Shown one piece after another: positions 13,235-22,487 of a stretch of DNA of 59,907 bases; within the stretch, counting starts at the first letter, position 1; every line of letters starts with the position of its first letter. The notes under the pieces are model-generated. The model saw nothing but the letters and a program-made list of their open reading frames with translations, searched no databases and was not told the DNA's origin. The stretch is from a virus, in the IMG/VR virus record IMGVR_UViG_3300030103_004214, positions 1 through 59,907 of that record. One strand, given 5' to 3'. Position numbers and translations under genes: made by a program.

Positions 13235-13770
13235 TAATTACTGGTTGATAGTTTGTATATAGTATACTTGAAAGTTGCCTCTGCTGTAAAGTACTGTATA
13301 TCTGTATTTGTAGCATCAAAATCCAAAGATGTCAAGGACGTAGGAAATAAATCTTCAAATTTAACCTTTGCCACTTCTCTATAGTTACTATTCAATATTC
13401 TAAGTGTTCCATCACTAAATGCTTCTTTATTATCTTTTTGCCCATCTTTATCAGTTGTCAAAGTTTTATATTGTTTTGCTGTTTCTGGAAATCCTAATCC
13501 TTTTAACCAATCATATACTGCAAGATAATTCTCCATATTTTCATCAACTAAAAATCGAAGTGTCAAATCACCAAAAGTTAATCTTTCACCAGGTACATCA
13601 ATATTTTTTAGATATGATGGTTGCTGTGTAAGTTCTAGGTTTAACTCTGGTATTCTAGTGCTATTCGAGAAAAAGTCAACCTTTGGTAACTTAGTTAAAT
13701 TAAACTTAAATGCTACACCTGTAAGGAAGTTTCTATTTTCTATCTGCTTTGCAAATGCCGAGTTCGTCAT
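13234..13770 (-). CDS. 3: gp3-like tail tube terminator / tail-tube-fold protein
   Basis: A 178-residue protein with the tail-tube fold pattern: a PxxSxxLP-like early part (FNLTKLPKVDFFSNSTRIPELNLE), a loop GERLTFGDLTLRFLVDENMENY, a VYDWLKGLGFPE helix, and a C-terminal LFPTSLTSLDFDATN with FTAEATFKYTIY strands. Length equals T4 gp3 (176), which caps the tail tube, and its place between gp23 and uvsY matches what I recall for cyanophage gp3. A gp19 paralogue is the main alternative; the true gp19 is at 19370. It follows the gp23 terminator; a weak late-like TACAAATA lies at 13780-13787. Confidence 0.65.
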   Translation of the reverse strand: MTNSAFAKQIENRNFLTGVAFKFNLTKLPKVDFFSNSTRIPELNLELTQQPSYLKNIDVPGERLTFGDLTLRFLVDENMENYLAVYDWLKGLGFPETAKQYKTLTTDKDGQKDNKEAFSDGTLRILNSNYREVAKVKFEDLFPTSLTSLDFDATNTDIQYFTAEATFKYTIYKLSTSN

Positions 13771-13794
13771 TATTAGTTTTATTTGTATTTAGAT

Positions 13795-13823
13795 AAAAAA
13801 AAGAGGGTTCGTATGAACCCTCT
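13795..13823 (-). terminator. Strong rho-independent terminator after gp23
   Basis: Minus strand: a 9-bp perfect stem (AGAGGGTTC with GAACCCTCT, loop ATAC) followed by eight T residues. It starts about 20 bases past the gp23 stop, as expected for the end of the head operon transcript. Confidence 0.92.
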
Positions 13824-13843
13824 CGGAAAATATGTAAAAGAGA

Positions 13844-15256
13844 TTACATAAGGTTTGTAACCTTAACTCTTCTGTAGTAACGGTTCTTGTTACGTGTAAG
13901 AACACCAAGTCCTTGTCCGTCAGCCGCACTACCTTGTGAGAATGGGTTCTCGACAATACCATATCTTGTCTTGAATCCAATTTTTGGTTGGAATGTATCC
14001 TGACCAACCGCACGAACCATCTGTAGAGGAACGTATGGGCAGTAGAATAATCCAGCGTCGTATGGAGATGAACCCTTGTAACCAATAACGTAATACTGAG
14101 TATCAGATACGTTAGCTGAGAATGGGTCGATGTATACTCTATACTTACCTTGTAAAACACCAGCAAATGTATTGCCTGTGTCGTCTACGTTTAAGTTTGC
14201 ATTAAGTGCAGGTGTGTAATCTAATACACCAGCCATTGTTAATGCTGAAGCAACGTCTGCGGAACATAGGATCATGTTACCCTTTCCACGACGAGTTCTT
14301 TGTGCGATAGCGTTAGCGTCTCTTTCGATTTGGAATATAAGACCCTTAAACTTCTCAACACTCCATCTTCCGTTGGAGTCTGTGTCTAAGTCGAATGTTC
14401 CACCTGAAGCAACGTTTGCTTGTGCACCTGGTTCAGCGACGTTATAGATTGTTCTGATAACTTCTCTGTTGATTTCAGCAAGAATCTCAGTTGATAGAAT
14501 GTTTGCTAACTCAGCCTCTGCATTCAATCCGTGGATTGCTTTAAGGTCTTGAGCTAATTCTAGACTGTACTCTGCTTTTAGTGCTCTGGACTTCGCTGTT
14601 ACGGTTACTTTCTCGATTGAGAATGCCATCTGGTTGAAGTTATCACCAGTTGTTCCGAGGTCTTCAGCGTCGTCTGTACGCATACCCTGACCTACGTTGT
14701 AGTCAGTAGCATTTGTTTGTGCAGCAGTTCCATTAAGAAGTCCTGGATTAGAACCGTTCTGTGCAGTTGTACCTAAACCAACGTTGCTTGCACCTGTAGC
14801 AGTGAAACCGCTAGTAAGGTCTAATCCTTCATTCTGTCCAGAGAATGCTGAATCTGCTTCGTTGAATAGTGCTTCGCCACCAGACTGATTGTTGAATCTG
14901 GATCTCATTGCGAAGATAAGTCCTGTAGGACCATTCATTGGTTGAACACCAGCAAGGTCATAAGCGACCAAGTTTGGCATTGAACGTCTAATTAATGAGA
15001 TTAGAACTGGGTCGAAACCAGCAACAGGTCCAGTAGCACCTGCGTTAGCAGAGAAACCTGCATTAGCACCTGACTGTGTGTTTACTGTTGGTTGTTCTGA
15101 AAGGAATGATGCTTCCTCTCTTAATTCTTTTTCTTGGTTTTCAAGCAGGATTGCGGTAGTAGCTCTTCTATGAGCGTCCTTGATTGGATCAAGTCCATCA
15201 TAATCGAGGATAGGTCCCCACTTCTCCTGCAAGTGTTGTGTGTTATACATTTGCAT
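13844..15256 (-). CDS. 23: gp23 major capsid protein precursor
   Basis: A 470-residue HK97-fold capsid protein. The N-terminus (MQMYNTQHLQEKWGPILDYD) and the body (FDPVLISLIRRSMPNLVAYDLAGVQPMNGPTGLIFAMRSRF) match T4-like gp23. Residues 1-54 are the propeptide; the site FLSE (51-54) before QPTVN fits cutting by gp21 after Glu. The acidic domain near 190-230, EKVTVTAKSRALKAEYSLELAQDLKAIHG and the C-terminal VPLQMVRAVGQDTFQPKIGFKTRYG are typical. It lies downstream of gp22 and ends at a strong terminator. Codon use looks more G/C-rich than its neighbours, usual for a highly expressed gene. Confidence 0.97.
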   Translation of the reverse strand: MQMYNTQHLQEKWGPILDYDGLDPIKDAHRRATTAILLENQEKELREEASFLSEQPTVNTQSGANAGFSANAGATGPVAGFDPVLISLIRRSMPNLVAYDLAGVQPMNGPTGLIFAMRSRFNNQSGGEALFNEADSAFSGQNEGLDLTSGFTATGASNVGLGTTAQNGSNPGLLNGTAAQTNATDYNVGQGMRTDDAEDLGTTGDNFNQMAFSIEKVTVTAKSRALKAEYSLELAQDLKAIHGLNAEAELANILSTEILAEINREVIRTIYNVAEPGAQANVASGGTFDLDTDSNGRWSVEKFKGLIFQIERDANAIAQRTRRGKGNMILCSADVASALTMAGVLDYTPALNANLNVDDTGNTFAGVLQGKYRVYIDPFSANVSDTQYYVIGYKGSSPYDAGLFYCPYVPLQMVRAVGQDTFQPKIGFKTRYGIVENPFSQGSAADGQGLGVLTRNKNRYYRRVKVTNLM

Positions 15257-15301
15257 TTGAGTTTTTACCCTTACGGTTTATTGTTTGAATTAATGTTAAA
15301 T

Positions 15302-16387
15302 TCACTTTTTAACAGCTCTGGAAAGAACATCTAGATAGGCTTGCATTCTAGGTGTAGCATCCTCTTGGATTACTTCATCTGTTGAAACCTCTTCTGATAA
15401 ATTCTCAGAGGTGTTCTTTGGAGCACTAGTTTTACTTGGGAAATAAGATTCCTTAAGTGTTTCTAGTTTCTCACGATAGTCTGTATCACTTTCAAACTCA
15501 ACTTTTTCGGCAAGAGTAGCGAGTTTTTCCTTCTGAGTGTCTGCAAGACCTTCAGATACAGCGGTGAAAATACCATCTGCATTGGATTCTGCCAATCTAC
15601 GATTTAGAGCAACGTTGCGATCAATTTGCTCATTGAGTTTATTCTCCATTTCATCAAGCTTGTCTACCATGCTATTAAGCACATCATATTTTTCTTCAGG
15701 AATAGTTACATAATGTTCTTCAAAAAGACTCTTCATTCCTTCTAGGAAAGATTCAGTCATTTCTGTTTTGAGTCCTGACTCTACCTGTAATGCGTTCTCT
15801 TGGAACCACTCATCACAGACATACTCTAAGTATGAGTCAACTCTTTCTGTTAAGCCTTTCTTAATGTCATCTAGTTCTTCAACTAGTGCAGTAGCATAGG
15901 CTTCTTGCAATTCTTCTTTGATTGTTGCGACTTTAGACTTAATCGCAGCTTCAAAGATAGTAGTTGCTTTTTTCTGGAACTCTTCAGAGAGTTCTTCACC
16001 TTCAAGAAGTGCCTGAACGTCTGCTTCGACATCATAGGTTTCTTCTTCTTCGATGACTTCTTCCTCTGTTGTCTCCTCTTCGGCAACAACTTCCTCTTCA
16101 GAAGTTTCCTCTTCAGCAACAACTTCATCAGTTGCTTCTGCAGTTGGTTCTTCTTCGATTACATCGCCTTCAGGTTCTACTGATTCTGCTTTACCTGCCT
16201 TCGCATTCACGATATCCTTAACTTGTGCAAGGGTCGCTGCTGGATCTTTAAGTTTTGCAGAGTCGTCATCAGGACGATAGTTTTCTGGTGTAGGTCCACC
16301 AAGATCCTCTACTGGGATGCCTGATGATGGCATTGGATCGGCTTTACCCGCTCCTGCTGTGACCTGGTTTTCTTCGATGTTTTCCAT
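15302..16387 (-). CDS. 22: gp22 prohead scaffold core protein
   Basis: A 361-residue, very acidic protein, with Glu-repeat runs around 75-115 and coiled-coil heptads from 130 to 290. It forms the internal scaffold on which the gp23 shell assembles and is digested by the gp21 protease; several LxE and IxE sites occur, such as ALLEGEELSEE. Longer than T4 gp22 (269) because of the N-terminal Pro/Ser/Glu-rich region. Position between gp21 and gp23 and a perfect late promoter at 16440-16447 support the call. The C-terminus (DVLSRAVKK) is basic as in other scaffolds. Confidence 0.9.
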   Translation of the reverse strand: MENIEENQVTAGAGKADPMPSSGIPVEDLGGPTPENYRPDDDSAKLKDPAATLAQVKDIVNAKAGKAESVEPEGDVIEEEPTAEATDEVVAEEETSEEEVVAEEETTEEEVIEEEETYDVEADVQALLEGEELSEEFQKKATTIFEAAIKSKVATIKEELQEAYATALVEELDDIKKGLTERVDSYLEYVCDEWFQENALQVESGLKTEMTESFLEGMKSLFEEHYVTIPEEKYDVLNSMVDKLDEMENKLNEQIDRNVALNRRLAESNADGIFTAVSEGLADTQKEKLATLAEKVEFESDTDYREKLETLKESYFPSKTSAPKNTSENLSEEVSTDEVIQEDATPRMQAYLDVLSRAVKK

Positions 16388-16439
16388 TTCGTGTAAGTTG
16401 TTACCGAGTTTTTTGATTGAATTCGTAAGAATCTATACT

Positions 16440-16447
16440 TATTTATA
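16440..16447 (-). promoter_or_regulatory. Late promoter TATAAATA for gp22-gp23
   Basis: Perfect minus-strand TATAAATA, followed by AGTATA as at the gp67 promoter (17627-17634). It lies 53 bases before the gp22 ATG in the longest gap of the head cluster. Confidence 0.85.
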
Positions 16448-16460
16448 GATTTTAAATTTA

Positions 16461-17111
16461 TTAGAGGTTATTTAGAAAATCCTGAAACAGACTCAGTTTG
16501 TTCTCCTCTAATCTTCTTTGATCGACAAGTGTATTGATTGTCTTCTGAGTTTTTTCTGCGAGTTCTTCACGAAGACTACCGCCTTCCCAAATCCACTCTC
16601 TCCCTTCCATAATTCCATTTACAAAAGCGTCTGGAGCTGAAGGGTCTGCAACTATATCCGCTGCAGTTGCTAGTTGGAAATCTTCTCCAACCATTTTACA
16701 ACCATTACTACTTTCTCTAAGTGATCCAACACCACGAGAGGAAACTCCGAGTTTAACTCCTTCATCTATTAATGATGAAGCAATCTTACCCATAGGTGTT
16801 GATAGTAATTGTGCTTTTCCTCTAAAGTTATTACCCTCTCTTACAAGAGAAGTAATTTTATGTGAAACACGATCAAGATTCACAGTTGGACCTTCGGGAT
16901 GTCCTAGTTCTCCAAGTGCTCTTCCTTGACCCACAAAAGTTTTGCAGTATCTATTAACTTCTTTTTCAAGAATATCAACTGGATACATTCTCCCGTTTCT
17001 ATTCTTTATACCACCTTGAAGGAATACACCTTCGATATAAAGTTTTTTACCACCATTCTTTTTTTCGGTGATAAATTTAACTTGAGAAATTTCTTCTGTG
17101 ATTAGTTTCAT
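16461..17111 (-). CDS. 21: gp21 prohead core protease
   Basis: A 216-residue serine protease of the herpes/T4 prohead type. The early strand LYIEGVFLQGGIKNRNGRMYP and the catalytic His in LGELGHPEG (His71) and Ser in GVSSRGVGSL (124-125) match T4 gp21 (LGELNHP and GVSSRG). It cuts scaffold, capsid and internal proteins after Glu in hydrophobic-x-Glu sites. I chose ATG at 17111 (MKLITEEISQ) because the upstream open extension to 17141 lies inside the previous gene and is not conserved-looking. The N-terminal ITEE and ITEK sites could be used for self-processing. Confidence 0.93.
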   Translation of the reverse strand: MKLITEEISQVKFITEKKNGGKKLYIEGVFLQGGIKNRNGRMYPVDILEKEVNRYCKTFVGQGRALGELGHPEGPTVNLDRVSHKITSLVREGNNFRGKAQLLSTPMGKIASSLIDEGVKLGVSSRGVGSLRESSNGCKMVGEDFQLATAADIVADPSAPDAFVNGIMEGREWIWEGGSLREELAEKTQKTINTLVDQRRLEENKLSLFQDFLNNL

Positions 17112-17115
17112 TTTT

Positions 17116-17385
17116 TTAATTTGTATATCCAACAGCAGCACCCTTTACTCCAGCGTTAGCAGCAAAGATGCCTTGTAGTGGTTCTTTCTCTAATTGAACA
17201 ACAGCACCACCTGGTAATGTAAATGAACCAACTGTTGATCCGCCCACTGTTGCAACGAGTGTTACTAAATGTGCATTACTAGTCGTATTAACAACACGAA
17301 CCAGTCTTGCATTACTAAATGCATTTGCACCAGCAGTATTTGTTCCTAATGCTGCTTCTGCACCTTTAATTAATAGTCTACTCAT
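17116..17385 (-). CDS. Small virion-associated hypothetical protein (gp68 slot)
   Basis: An 89-residue neutral protein rich in Gly, Ala, Val and Thr with a beta-strand pattern (ARLVRVVNTTSNAHLVTL, then GSTVGSFTLPGGAVVQLEKE). It lies where T4 has gp68, between gp67 and gp21, but its sequence does not look like T4 gp68. Similar small beta proteins often occur in cyanophage head operons. It overlaps the gp67-like stop by 8 bases. I infer a minor head or decoration protein. Confidence 0.65.
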   Translation of the reverse strand: MSRLLIKGAEAALGTNTAGANAFSNARLVRVVNTTSNAHLVTLVATVGGSTVGSFTLPGGAVVQLEKEPLQGIFAANAGVKGAAVGYTN

Positions 17386-17602
17386 CAGTTTCCTCTGTTT
17401 CTACAGTAGTTTCATCTTCCACTTCAAGTTCAGATTCTGCTTCAGGTGCTTCAGGCACCTCTCCACCAAAGACATCTGCTGCGACCACAGGTCTAGCACC
17501 GTCAACATATTCTGATGCTCTTGCATAGAGTCTTTCCTTTATTTTATCGGAAATATCACTAGCACTAGCGTCAGTAGCTATCAAATCCACAAGATCTTCC
17601 AT
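17378..17602 (-). CDS. 67: gp67-like prohead core protein
   Basis: A 74-residue protein with an N-terminal helix MEDLVDLIATDASASDISDK, very like the start of T4 gp67, and a strongly acidic C-terminus (EVEDETTVETEETDE). T4 gp67 (80 residues) is a core protein that shapes the prohead and is cut to small peptides by gp21. Gene order gp20, gp67, small gene, gp21 agrees with T4. A perfect late promoter lies 25 bases upstream at 17627-17634. Confidence 0.75.
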   Translation of the reverse strand: MEDLVDLIATDASASDISDKIKERLYARASEYVDGARPVVAADVFGGEVPEAPEAESELEVEDETTVETEETDE

Positions 17603-17626
17603 AAGATTAATTTATTGCAATATACT

Positions 17627-17634
17627 TATTTATA
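17627..17634 (-). promoter_or_regulatory. Late promoter TATAAATA for gp67-gp21
   Basis: Perfect minus-strand TATAAATA followed by AGTATA, 25 bases before the gp67-like ATG. Confidence 0.85.
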
Positions 17635-17639
17635 CTGTA

Positions 17640-19334
17640 TTATAACTCTGCTGTTTTTGTATCTTTCTGATATTGAGCATCTACAGTTGGTCCTGCAGCA
17701 TCATCTTCGTCTTCATCTTCGAGAGATTTGCCTAAAACATTTCCATTAGTTTCTGTTGCTGACTCTCCTTCCTGTGGTAATGGTTCTCCTGTAATTGGAT
17801 CTGTCTCTGCAGGATTTGGAATAATACCTTTTTCAATTTCATCTTCAATCTGCATATCAATCTCTTCAATCTCAGAATCTGTTTGTTGTAAAACTCTCTT
17901 ACGAACATATTCTGTTGAATAATATTTACCAATATATGGTTCAATTGTTGCAAGATTACTGAGACGATTTTGTAGCATCTCAGATTCTTTGAGTTCTGCA
18001 AATTGATTATCATACAAGAAGTCATATTGAATATGATCTTCCATTTGTTTCCAATCTTCTGGAGTAACAATATTCTTAAGAATTAACTGAGTCTTAAGCA
18101 TATCATTAAACATATTTGCAAAACGTTTTCTTAAACGTCCTACAAATTTAGAGAAACGTAATTCATCTCTAAGTATTTCAGATGAACGACCTAAGTTAAA
18201 TCCTGTATCACCACCAATGCGTGACTCAGGAACATTAAGTGCACGATATAATTTTCTTTGGAAATATTCAATATCTGTTAGTTCACCTAAGTTTTGTCCA
18301 CCAGGTAAGGTTGTGATTTCAGTTCCTCTTCCACCTTCTCTTCTTGGTAGCCAGAAATCTTCCATCATCGACATAAACTTACGATCATCTCTGATTTCAC
18401 CAGTTTGTGCATTATATACTAGTTTATTACGATAACGATTCATTACCTCTTTGAGGTATTGTTCTGCTTTGATTTTTGGTAAATTACCAACATCAATATA
18501 AAATATTCTTCTTTCTGGTGCTCTTGATAGTCTATAAATTACAAGACTATCTTCAATCATTCTTAACTGGTTAAGTGCCTTGATTGATTTTTGCAAATAA
18601 GAAAGAACTCGATGATTATTACGGTCAACTAATCCTGATGTGCAATATGTGATTGAATCTTTTGATATTTTAACAGCACCTTTACCTGCACTTGCAACCA
18701 TCCCAGTTGGATAGTTTGGTTTCATTGTATAAAGATAATATTCATCAAACTTAGGATTTGGAACTATCTCTGTATCTCTACCACTACTAATTCTAATAGA
18801 TGTATCAGGTGCCTCGTTTGATCTCTTTTCCTGACGAACATATTTCATCTTCATCGGATCAATATATCTTAAATCCTGAATACCTTCTTGTGGATTCTTT
18901 GGGTCTATAACTTTTAGATAATATACTCTTCCATCAATATACCAGTTACGAAATATCTCGTGTGACTTCTTATCGAAGTCCATTGTTTCTTTTAAATATC
19001 TAAATTCTTCTCTAATTTTTTTCTTAATGCTTTCACTAGCATTAAGGTTAGATAACTCTACCTCTACAGGAGAGTCATATAAATCTGTGACGATTGCTTC
19101 ATTAACGACATCTTCGATAGCACTATCAACTTCAGGATGAAGTGCCATCTCTCGATATCTTTTAATTAATTCGTGTTCGTTACGATATGCACCTTCAATA
19201 TCTACGTATTGACCATAAAATCCACTTGATATAAAATTATCAACCCCATCCTCATTATTCTTGGGAACAGGGCTGACAAGTTTATCGGATTTATTATTTT
19301 TATCCTCAATTGAAAAACCAAAAAGTTTTGCCAT
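17640..19334 (-). CDS. 20: gp20 portal protein
   Basis: A 564-residue portal (T4: 524), the dodecameric DNA gate of the head. The N-terminal MAKLFGFSIED and the conserved stretches EGAYRNEHELIKRYREMALHPE, IDPMKMKYVRQ, RRIFYIDVGNLPKIKAEQYL, YNAQTGEIRDDRKFMSMMEDFWLPRREGGRG and NVPESRIGG are those of the gp20 family used as a cyanophage marker. The C-terminal 60 residues are acidic and variable. It lies 35 bases downstream of gp19. Confidence 0.97.
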   Translation of the reverse strand: MAKLFGFSIEDKNNKSDKLVSPVPKNNEDGVDNFISSGFYGQYVDIEGAYRNEHELIKRYREMALHPEVDSAIEDVVNEAIVTDLYDSPVEVELSNLNASESIKKKIREEFRYLKETMDFDKKSHEIFRNWYIDGRVYYLKVIDPKNPQEGIQDLRYIDPMKMKYVRQEKRSNEAPDTSIRISSGRDTEIVPNPKFDEYYLYTMKPNYPTGMVASAGKGAVKISKDSITYCTSGLVDRNNHRVLSYLQKSIKALNQLRMIEDSLVIYRLSRAPERRIFYIDVGNLPKIKAEQYLKEVMNRYRNKLVYNAQTGEIRDDRKFMSMMEDFWLPRREGGRGTEITTLPGGQNLGELTDIEYFQRKLYRALNVPESRIGGDTGFNLGRSSEILRDELRFSKFVGRLRKRFANMFNDMLKTQLILKNIVTPEDWKQMEDHIQYDFLYDNQFAELKESEMLQNRLSNLATIEPYIGKYYSTEYVRKRVLQQTDSEIEEIDMQIEDEIEKGIIPNPAETDPITGEPLPQEGESATETNGNVLGKSLEDEDEDDAAGPTVDAQYQKDTKTAEL

Positions 19335-19369
19335 TACATTATTATGATTGAACTGTTATTATGTTCTAT

Positions 19370-19960
19370 TTAGCTGATGTCTACACCGCCAGAAACTGGA
19401 CTATCTCCTTTTAGAATTTCAATATACTGAACCTGAAGTTCAACAGTAAATTCTTGGATACCAGCAGCATCATATGAAAGTTCAATTGGACCAACCTGTG
19501 TTGGGAATGTATCATAGAAACGATATTTCCTGATACTCTGTCCATCACGGTCAAGTTGGAATACAAATGCATCTGCTTGATAGTCTGCTGGATTTACTAA
19601 TCCAGTGTTATCACTCAATTTGTTAATTGTATTCATCCAGTTCTCAAACGCTGACCTTATTGCAAAGTCTGTATCGTTGATAACTGTGACTGTCCATGAA
19701 TCGAATGTTCTGTCACCTGCGATTTTAAGAACCCTTCCTCTGAAAGGAACTTCGATTTGTGCAATGTTTGATGCTGGTAATCTCGCTCCTTTAACTAAGA
19801 ACCTTGATTTATCAAGGACATCCTGTGCTGGCTGAGCAGCATCAGGAAAAGTGAGGACTACTTCAAACAGATTAGCACGAGCACCGCCACCTGTCAATTT
19901 ACTCTTAAAGTCGGAAATCGTCCTTAGTGGTGGTGGATTGACTTGATTTCTACTAGCCAT
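19370..19960 (-). CDS. 19: gp19 tail tube protein
   Basis: A 196-residue tail tube subunit. Typical features are SDFKSKLTGGGARANLFEVVLTFP, the KGARLPAS and PFRGRVLKIAGDRTFDSWTVTVINDTDF region, and the C-terminal RYRFYDTFPTQVGPIELSYD-like stretch with FTVELQVQY. T4 gp19 has 163 residues. It polymerises into the tube through which DNA passes, inside the gp18 sheath encoded 21 bases upstream. Confidence 0.93.
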   Translation of the reverse strand: MASRNQVNPPPLRTISDFKSKLTGGGARANLFEVVLTFPDAAQPAQDVLDKSRFLVKGARLPASNIAQIEVPFRGRVLKIAGDRTFDSWTVTVINDTDFAIRSAFENWMNTINKLSDNTGLVNPADYQADAFVFQLDRDGQSIRKYRFYDTFPTQVGPIELSYDAAGIQEFTVELQVQYIEILKGDSPVSGGVDIS

Positions 19961-19981
19961 AGTTGATTAAACCTCTGTTAA

Positions 19982-22186
19982 TTAAACGGAACCAATTACT
20001 TCTTCAAATGCAACACCAGTTCTGGTGGCAACGAAGGTAAGACCGATAAAGTTGATCGACCTCGCTGGTTTGATAAAGATATCAGCAACAAATTCATTTC
20101 GGTCAATGACTGCTGCAGTGTTGTTTGTTTCATCGCAAATTACAACAAAGTCAAATATACCTCTGTTGGATTGAACCTCTCTCAAGAATGGTTCAATAAT
20201 ATTTACGAAGTTTGTTCTTGTTAGTTCATCATTGAACTCAAAGAGTTGATCTTTAGCAGCTGCTGATATAGCATCTTCTAAGAAAATGAACAACCTACGA
20301 ACGTTGATACGGTCAAATGCTGATGACTTACCGAATCCAGTCTTATCTCCAAAGAGTATAATACCAGCACCAGGTGAGAGAATTACAGGATTAATTCTAT
20401 TGGAATATAGAATGTCTCTCTGTTTCTTACCAGGATTGTAGATAAGTTTTACTGAGTTGAGTATCGTTCCTCTTGCAGTTCCTGCGGGTGAGAACCAAGG
20501 GAACTGTTCAATATCAGTTCTAGCACAAGTTCCAGCGATGTCACCATTTAATGGAACATATCTGAAAGTATTGTTGAACCTATCGAACATATACTTATAA
20601 CCACTATCAAACACACCGTATGTTGTTGAAGTGATTGGTGCATAGAAACTCACCACATTTGATGTGATTGTATCTATGTTATTAACTGTAACAGAACCAA
20701 CTGCACTATCATTCAAGAATGATTGACGGTTAGGTGAGACAAATGCAACTGCATCTTTTCTCAACTCTGCAACAGCAATTATTTTTTCAGCAACTGCCTG
20801 TGTTTGCTCTTTTGGATGATGACCTGCACCCATAAGAAGGAAGTCAACTTCAATCTCTTCAGTATTCTCAAATAGTGAATAACCTGTAATAAGGTCATCA
20901 ACACCTGAGTTAAGTGCACCAGTTGAAGTATAATTTTGTACTCCACCATAGTTACACCCACCTGCGAGTGAACCAGTGAATACACCAGAACCACCGAAGG
21001 TTACTCCGTTTGCTTCCTGATCCCAACCACTATCAGCATCTAAGTTACCAACAGCAGTTGCAGTTCCACCAGTAAATCCAGTAGTTGTGATTCCAGCAGG
21101 AGCACTACCACCGTAAATGTATTGTGAAACGTTTGCAAGATACTTTCTCCAGTATGATGTTGAACCTACTGAATACTCACCATCTTTCGCTTTTGATAGA
21201 TTTAAGTGTTTCTCAAGGATAGTTCCAGCATTACCTGTTACTTCTCCTTTGTCATCAATGACAACAACGTGAACCTCATCAAATCTGCTACCTCTTGCAG
21301 CTGCGAAACTTGATGTGCCAGGTGCATCTGCTAACTGATCCCACTCTAACTTAGTAGCGTTACCATTTATATCTGTTGTTGTTAAAACAATATTTTGTTG
21401 CTCAAACCAATCTTTTTGTGCAGTAACAGATTGTGCTGTTCCTCCAATATTAGTTCCAGCTGCACTGGCAGAAATAGTGCTACCACTCTTGAAGCAGTAA
21501 ACCCCACCTTGCTGATAATCAACATTAGTTACTGTGCCAGCAGTTGATACGTGTTGTAAAACTTTTACTTCTGCTTGTCCAGATTCTGGAAGTCCAGTAA
21601 CGATACCTTTTAAGTAACCGTCAAGAACACTTGTTCCAGCTGCACCAGCAACAATTCTTCCAGCTGCGGATTGGGTAATTCCTAATCCAACTGTAGATAT
21701 TCCAGCAACAGTTAATATCTGGTCTGCTTTTGCGTCGATTATTGAAACTCTAATTCCATTCGCATAACTACCAGGAGTTTTTGCTGCGACTGTTACATTA
21801 GTGATTGTATTATCATCATAACCAAGTTGATTATAATGGTCTGAACTTTTTATTCTGATGCTACTTGCAGCACCAACAAATGCGTTCTTTAGTCCAACAC
21901 CAGTTGCACTATTGAAGTCATCCGCACGAATTACCTGCAATGTTCCACCATACGCTAAAAACGATGATGCGACCATCCAGTATTCATAATGTTTATCAAC
22001 CGAATAGGGTTGACCAAATGTCTGTAATAGATCCTCCTCACTCTCAATTAATTGAGCGTCCTCCACGGGACCTTTCGTAAATGGAGCGACAATCGCACCA
22101 ATAGAGCCGCTTGTAGCGTCCACTCTACCTATGGTGAGATCAACCTCTCTAACTACGATACCAGGAGATGCTAAATTTAATGCCAT
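19982..22186 (-). CDS. 18: gp18 contractile tail sheath
   Basis: A 734-residue sheath protein (T4: 659). The N-terminus (SPGIVVREVDLTIGRVDATSGSIGAIVAPFTKGPVEDA) and the C-terminus (FINVRRLFIFLED-type, then FVNIIEPFLREVQSNRGIFDFVVICDETNNT and SINFIGLTFVATRTG) are diagnostic of the family. The middle (about 130-420) is variable and Gly/Thr-rich, likely exposed domains on the tail surface. It contracts to drive the tube through the cell envelope. A late-type CATAAATA is 36 bases upstream. Confidence 0.97.
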   Translation of the reverse strand: MALNLASPGIVVREVDLTIGRVDATSGSIGAIVAPFTKGPVEDAQLIESEEDLLQTFGQPYSVDKHYEYWMVASSFLAYGGTLQVIRADDFNSATGVGLKNAFVGAASSIRIKSSDHYNQLGYDDNTITNVTVAAKTPGSYANGIRVSIIDAKADQILTVAGISTVGLGITQSAAGRIVAGAAGTSVLDGYLKGIVTGLPESGQAEVKVLQHVSTAGTVTNVDYQQGGVYCFKSGSTISASAAGTNIGGTAQSVTAQKDWFEQQNIVLTTTDINGNATKLEWDQLADAPGTSSFAAARGSRFDEVHVVVIDDKGEVTGNAGTILEKHLNLSKAKDGEYSVGSTSYWRKYLANVSQYIYGGSAPAGITTTGFTGGTATAVGNLDADSGWDQEANGVTFGGSGVFTGSLAGGCNYGGVQNYTSTGALNSGVDDLITGYSLFENTEEIEVDFLLMGAGHHPKEQTQAVAEKIIAVAELRKDAVAFVSPNRQSFLNDSAVGSVTVNNIDTITSNVVSFYAPITSTTYGVFDSGYKYMFDRFNNTFRYVPLNGDIAGTCARTDIEQFPWFSPAGTARGTILNSVKLIYNPGKKQRDILYSNRINPVILSPGAGIILFGDKTGFGKSSAFDRINVRRLFIFLEDAISAAAKDQLFEFNDELTRTNFVNIIEPFLREVQSNRGIFDFVVICDETNNTAAVIDRNEFVADIFIKPARSINFIGLTFVATRTGVAFEEVIGSV

Positions 22187-22221
22187 CCCTTACTCTCCAT
22201 TCAGGATATTTTTGCTGAAAT

Positions 22222-22229
22222 TATTTATG
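22222..22229 (-). promoter_or_regulatory. Late promoter CATAAATA for gp18-gp19-gp20
   Basis: Minus-strand CATAAATA, one base from the consensus, 36 bases before the gp18 ATG in an 79-base gap. A strong GGAG ribosome site follows. Confidence 0.6.
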
Positions 22230-22265
22230 GTTAGCCATTATTACACTGGGGAAACTGTGCATGAA

Positions 22266-22487
22266 CTACCAATCTGGATACTCCCATTCCCTCATCTTTG
22301 GTTTCTTTTTACTTCTCACTCTTTTTATAGTGCACACTTTACACTCATAGGAATATGATGATTTAATATTTTTATTCTTTCGTATAAGATAATATCCATC
22401 AATCAATTCTTTCATCTGACCACACACTCTACATTTTCTTTCAGAGAAAGTAAAATGTCCAAGTTCTAATTGTTCATCAAATTCCAT
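22266..22487 (-). CDS. Small zinc-ribbon protein
   Basis: A 73-residue basic protein with two CxxC pairs (CRVCGQMKE at about 19-22 and CKVC at about 49-52), the spacing of a small zinc ribbon of the type found in HNH-associated and DNA-binding phage proteins. The C-terminal tail is Lys/Arg-rich (VRSKKKPKMREWEYPDW). It lies between the NifU-like gene and gp18, sharing one base with the NifU stop. A DNA or RNA binding role is possible; no catalytic residues are seen. Confidence 0.65.
   Translation of the reverse strand: MEFDEQLELGHFTFSERKCRVCGQMKELIDGYYLIRKNKNIKSSYSYECKVCTIKRVRSKKKPKMREWEYPDW

Noticed and set aside
13780-13787. TACAAATA as a late promoter for the gp3-like gene
   Set aside because: One mismatch at a position that matters (third T) and no other support; noted only as a possibility in the gp3 entry.
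17112-17141. A longer gp21 start at 17141
   Set aside because: The extra ten residues overlap the previous gene, and the start MKLITEEI at 17111 fits the family.
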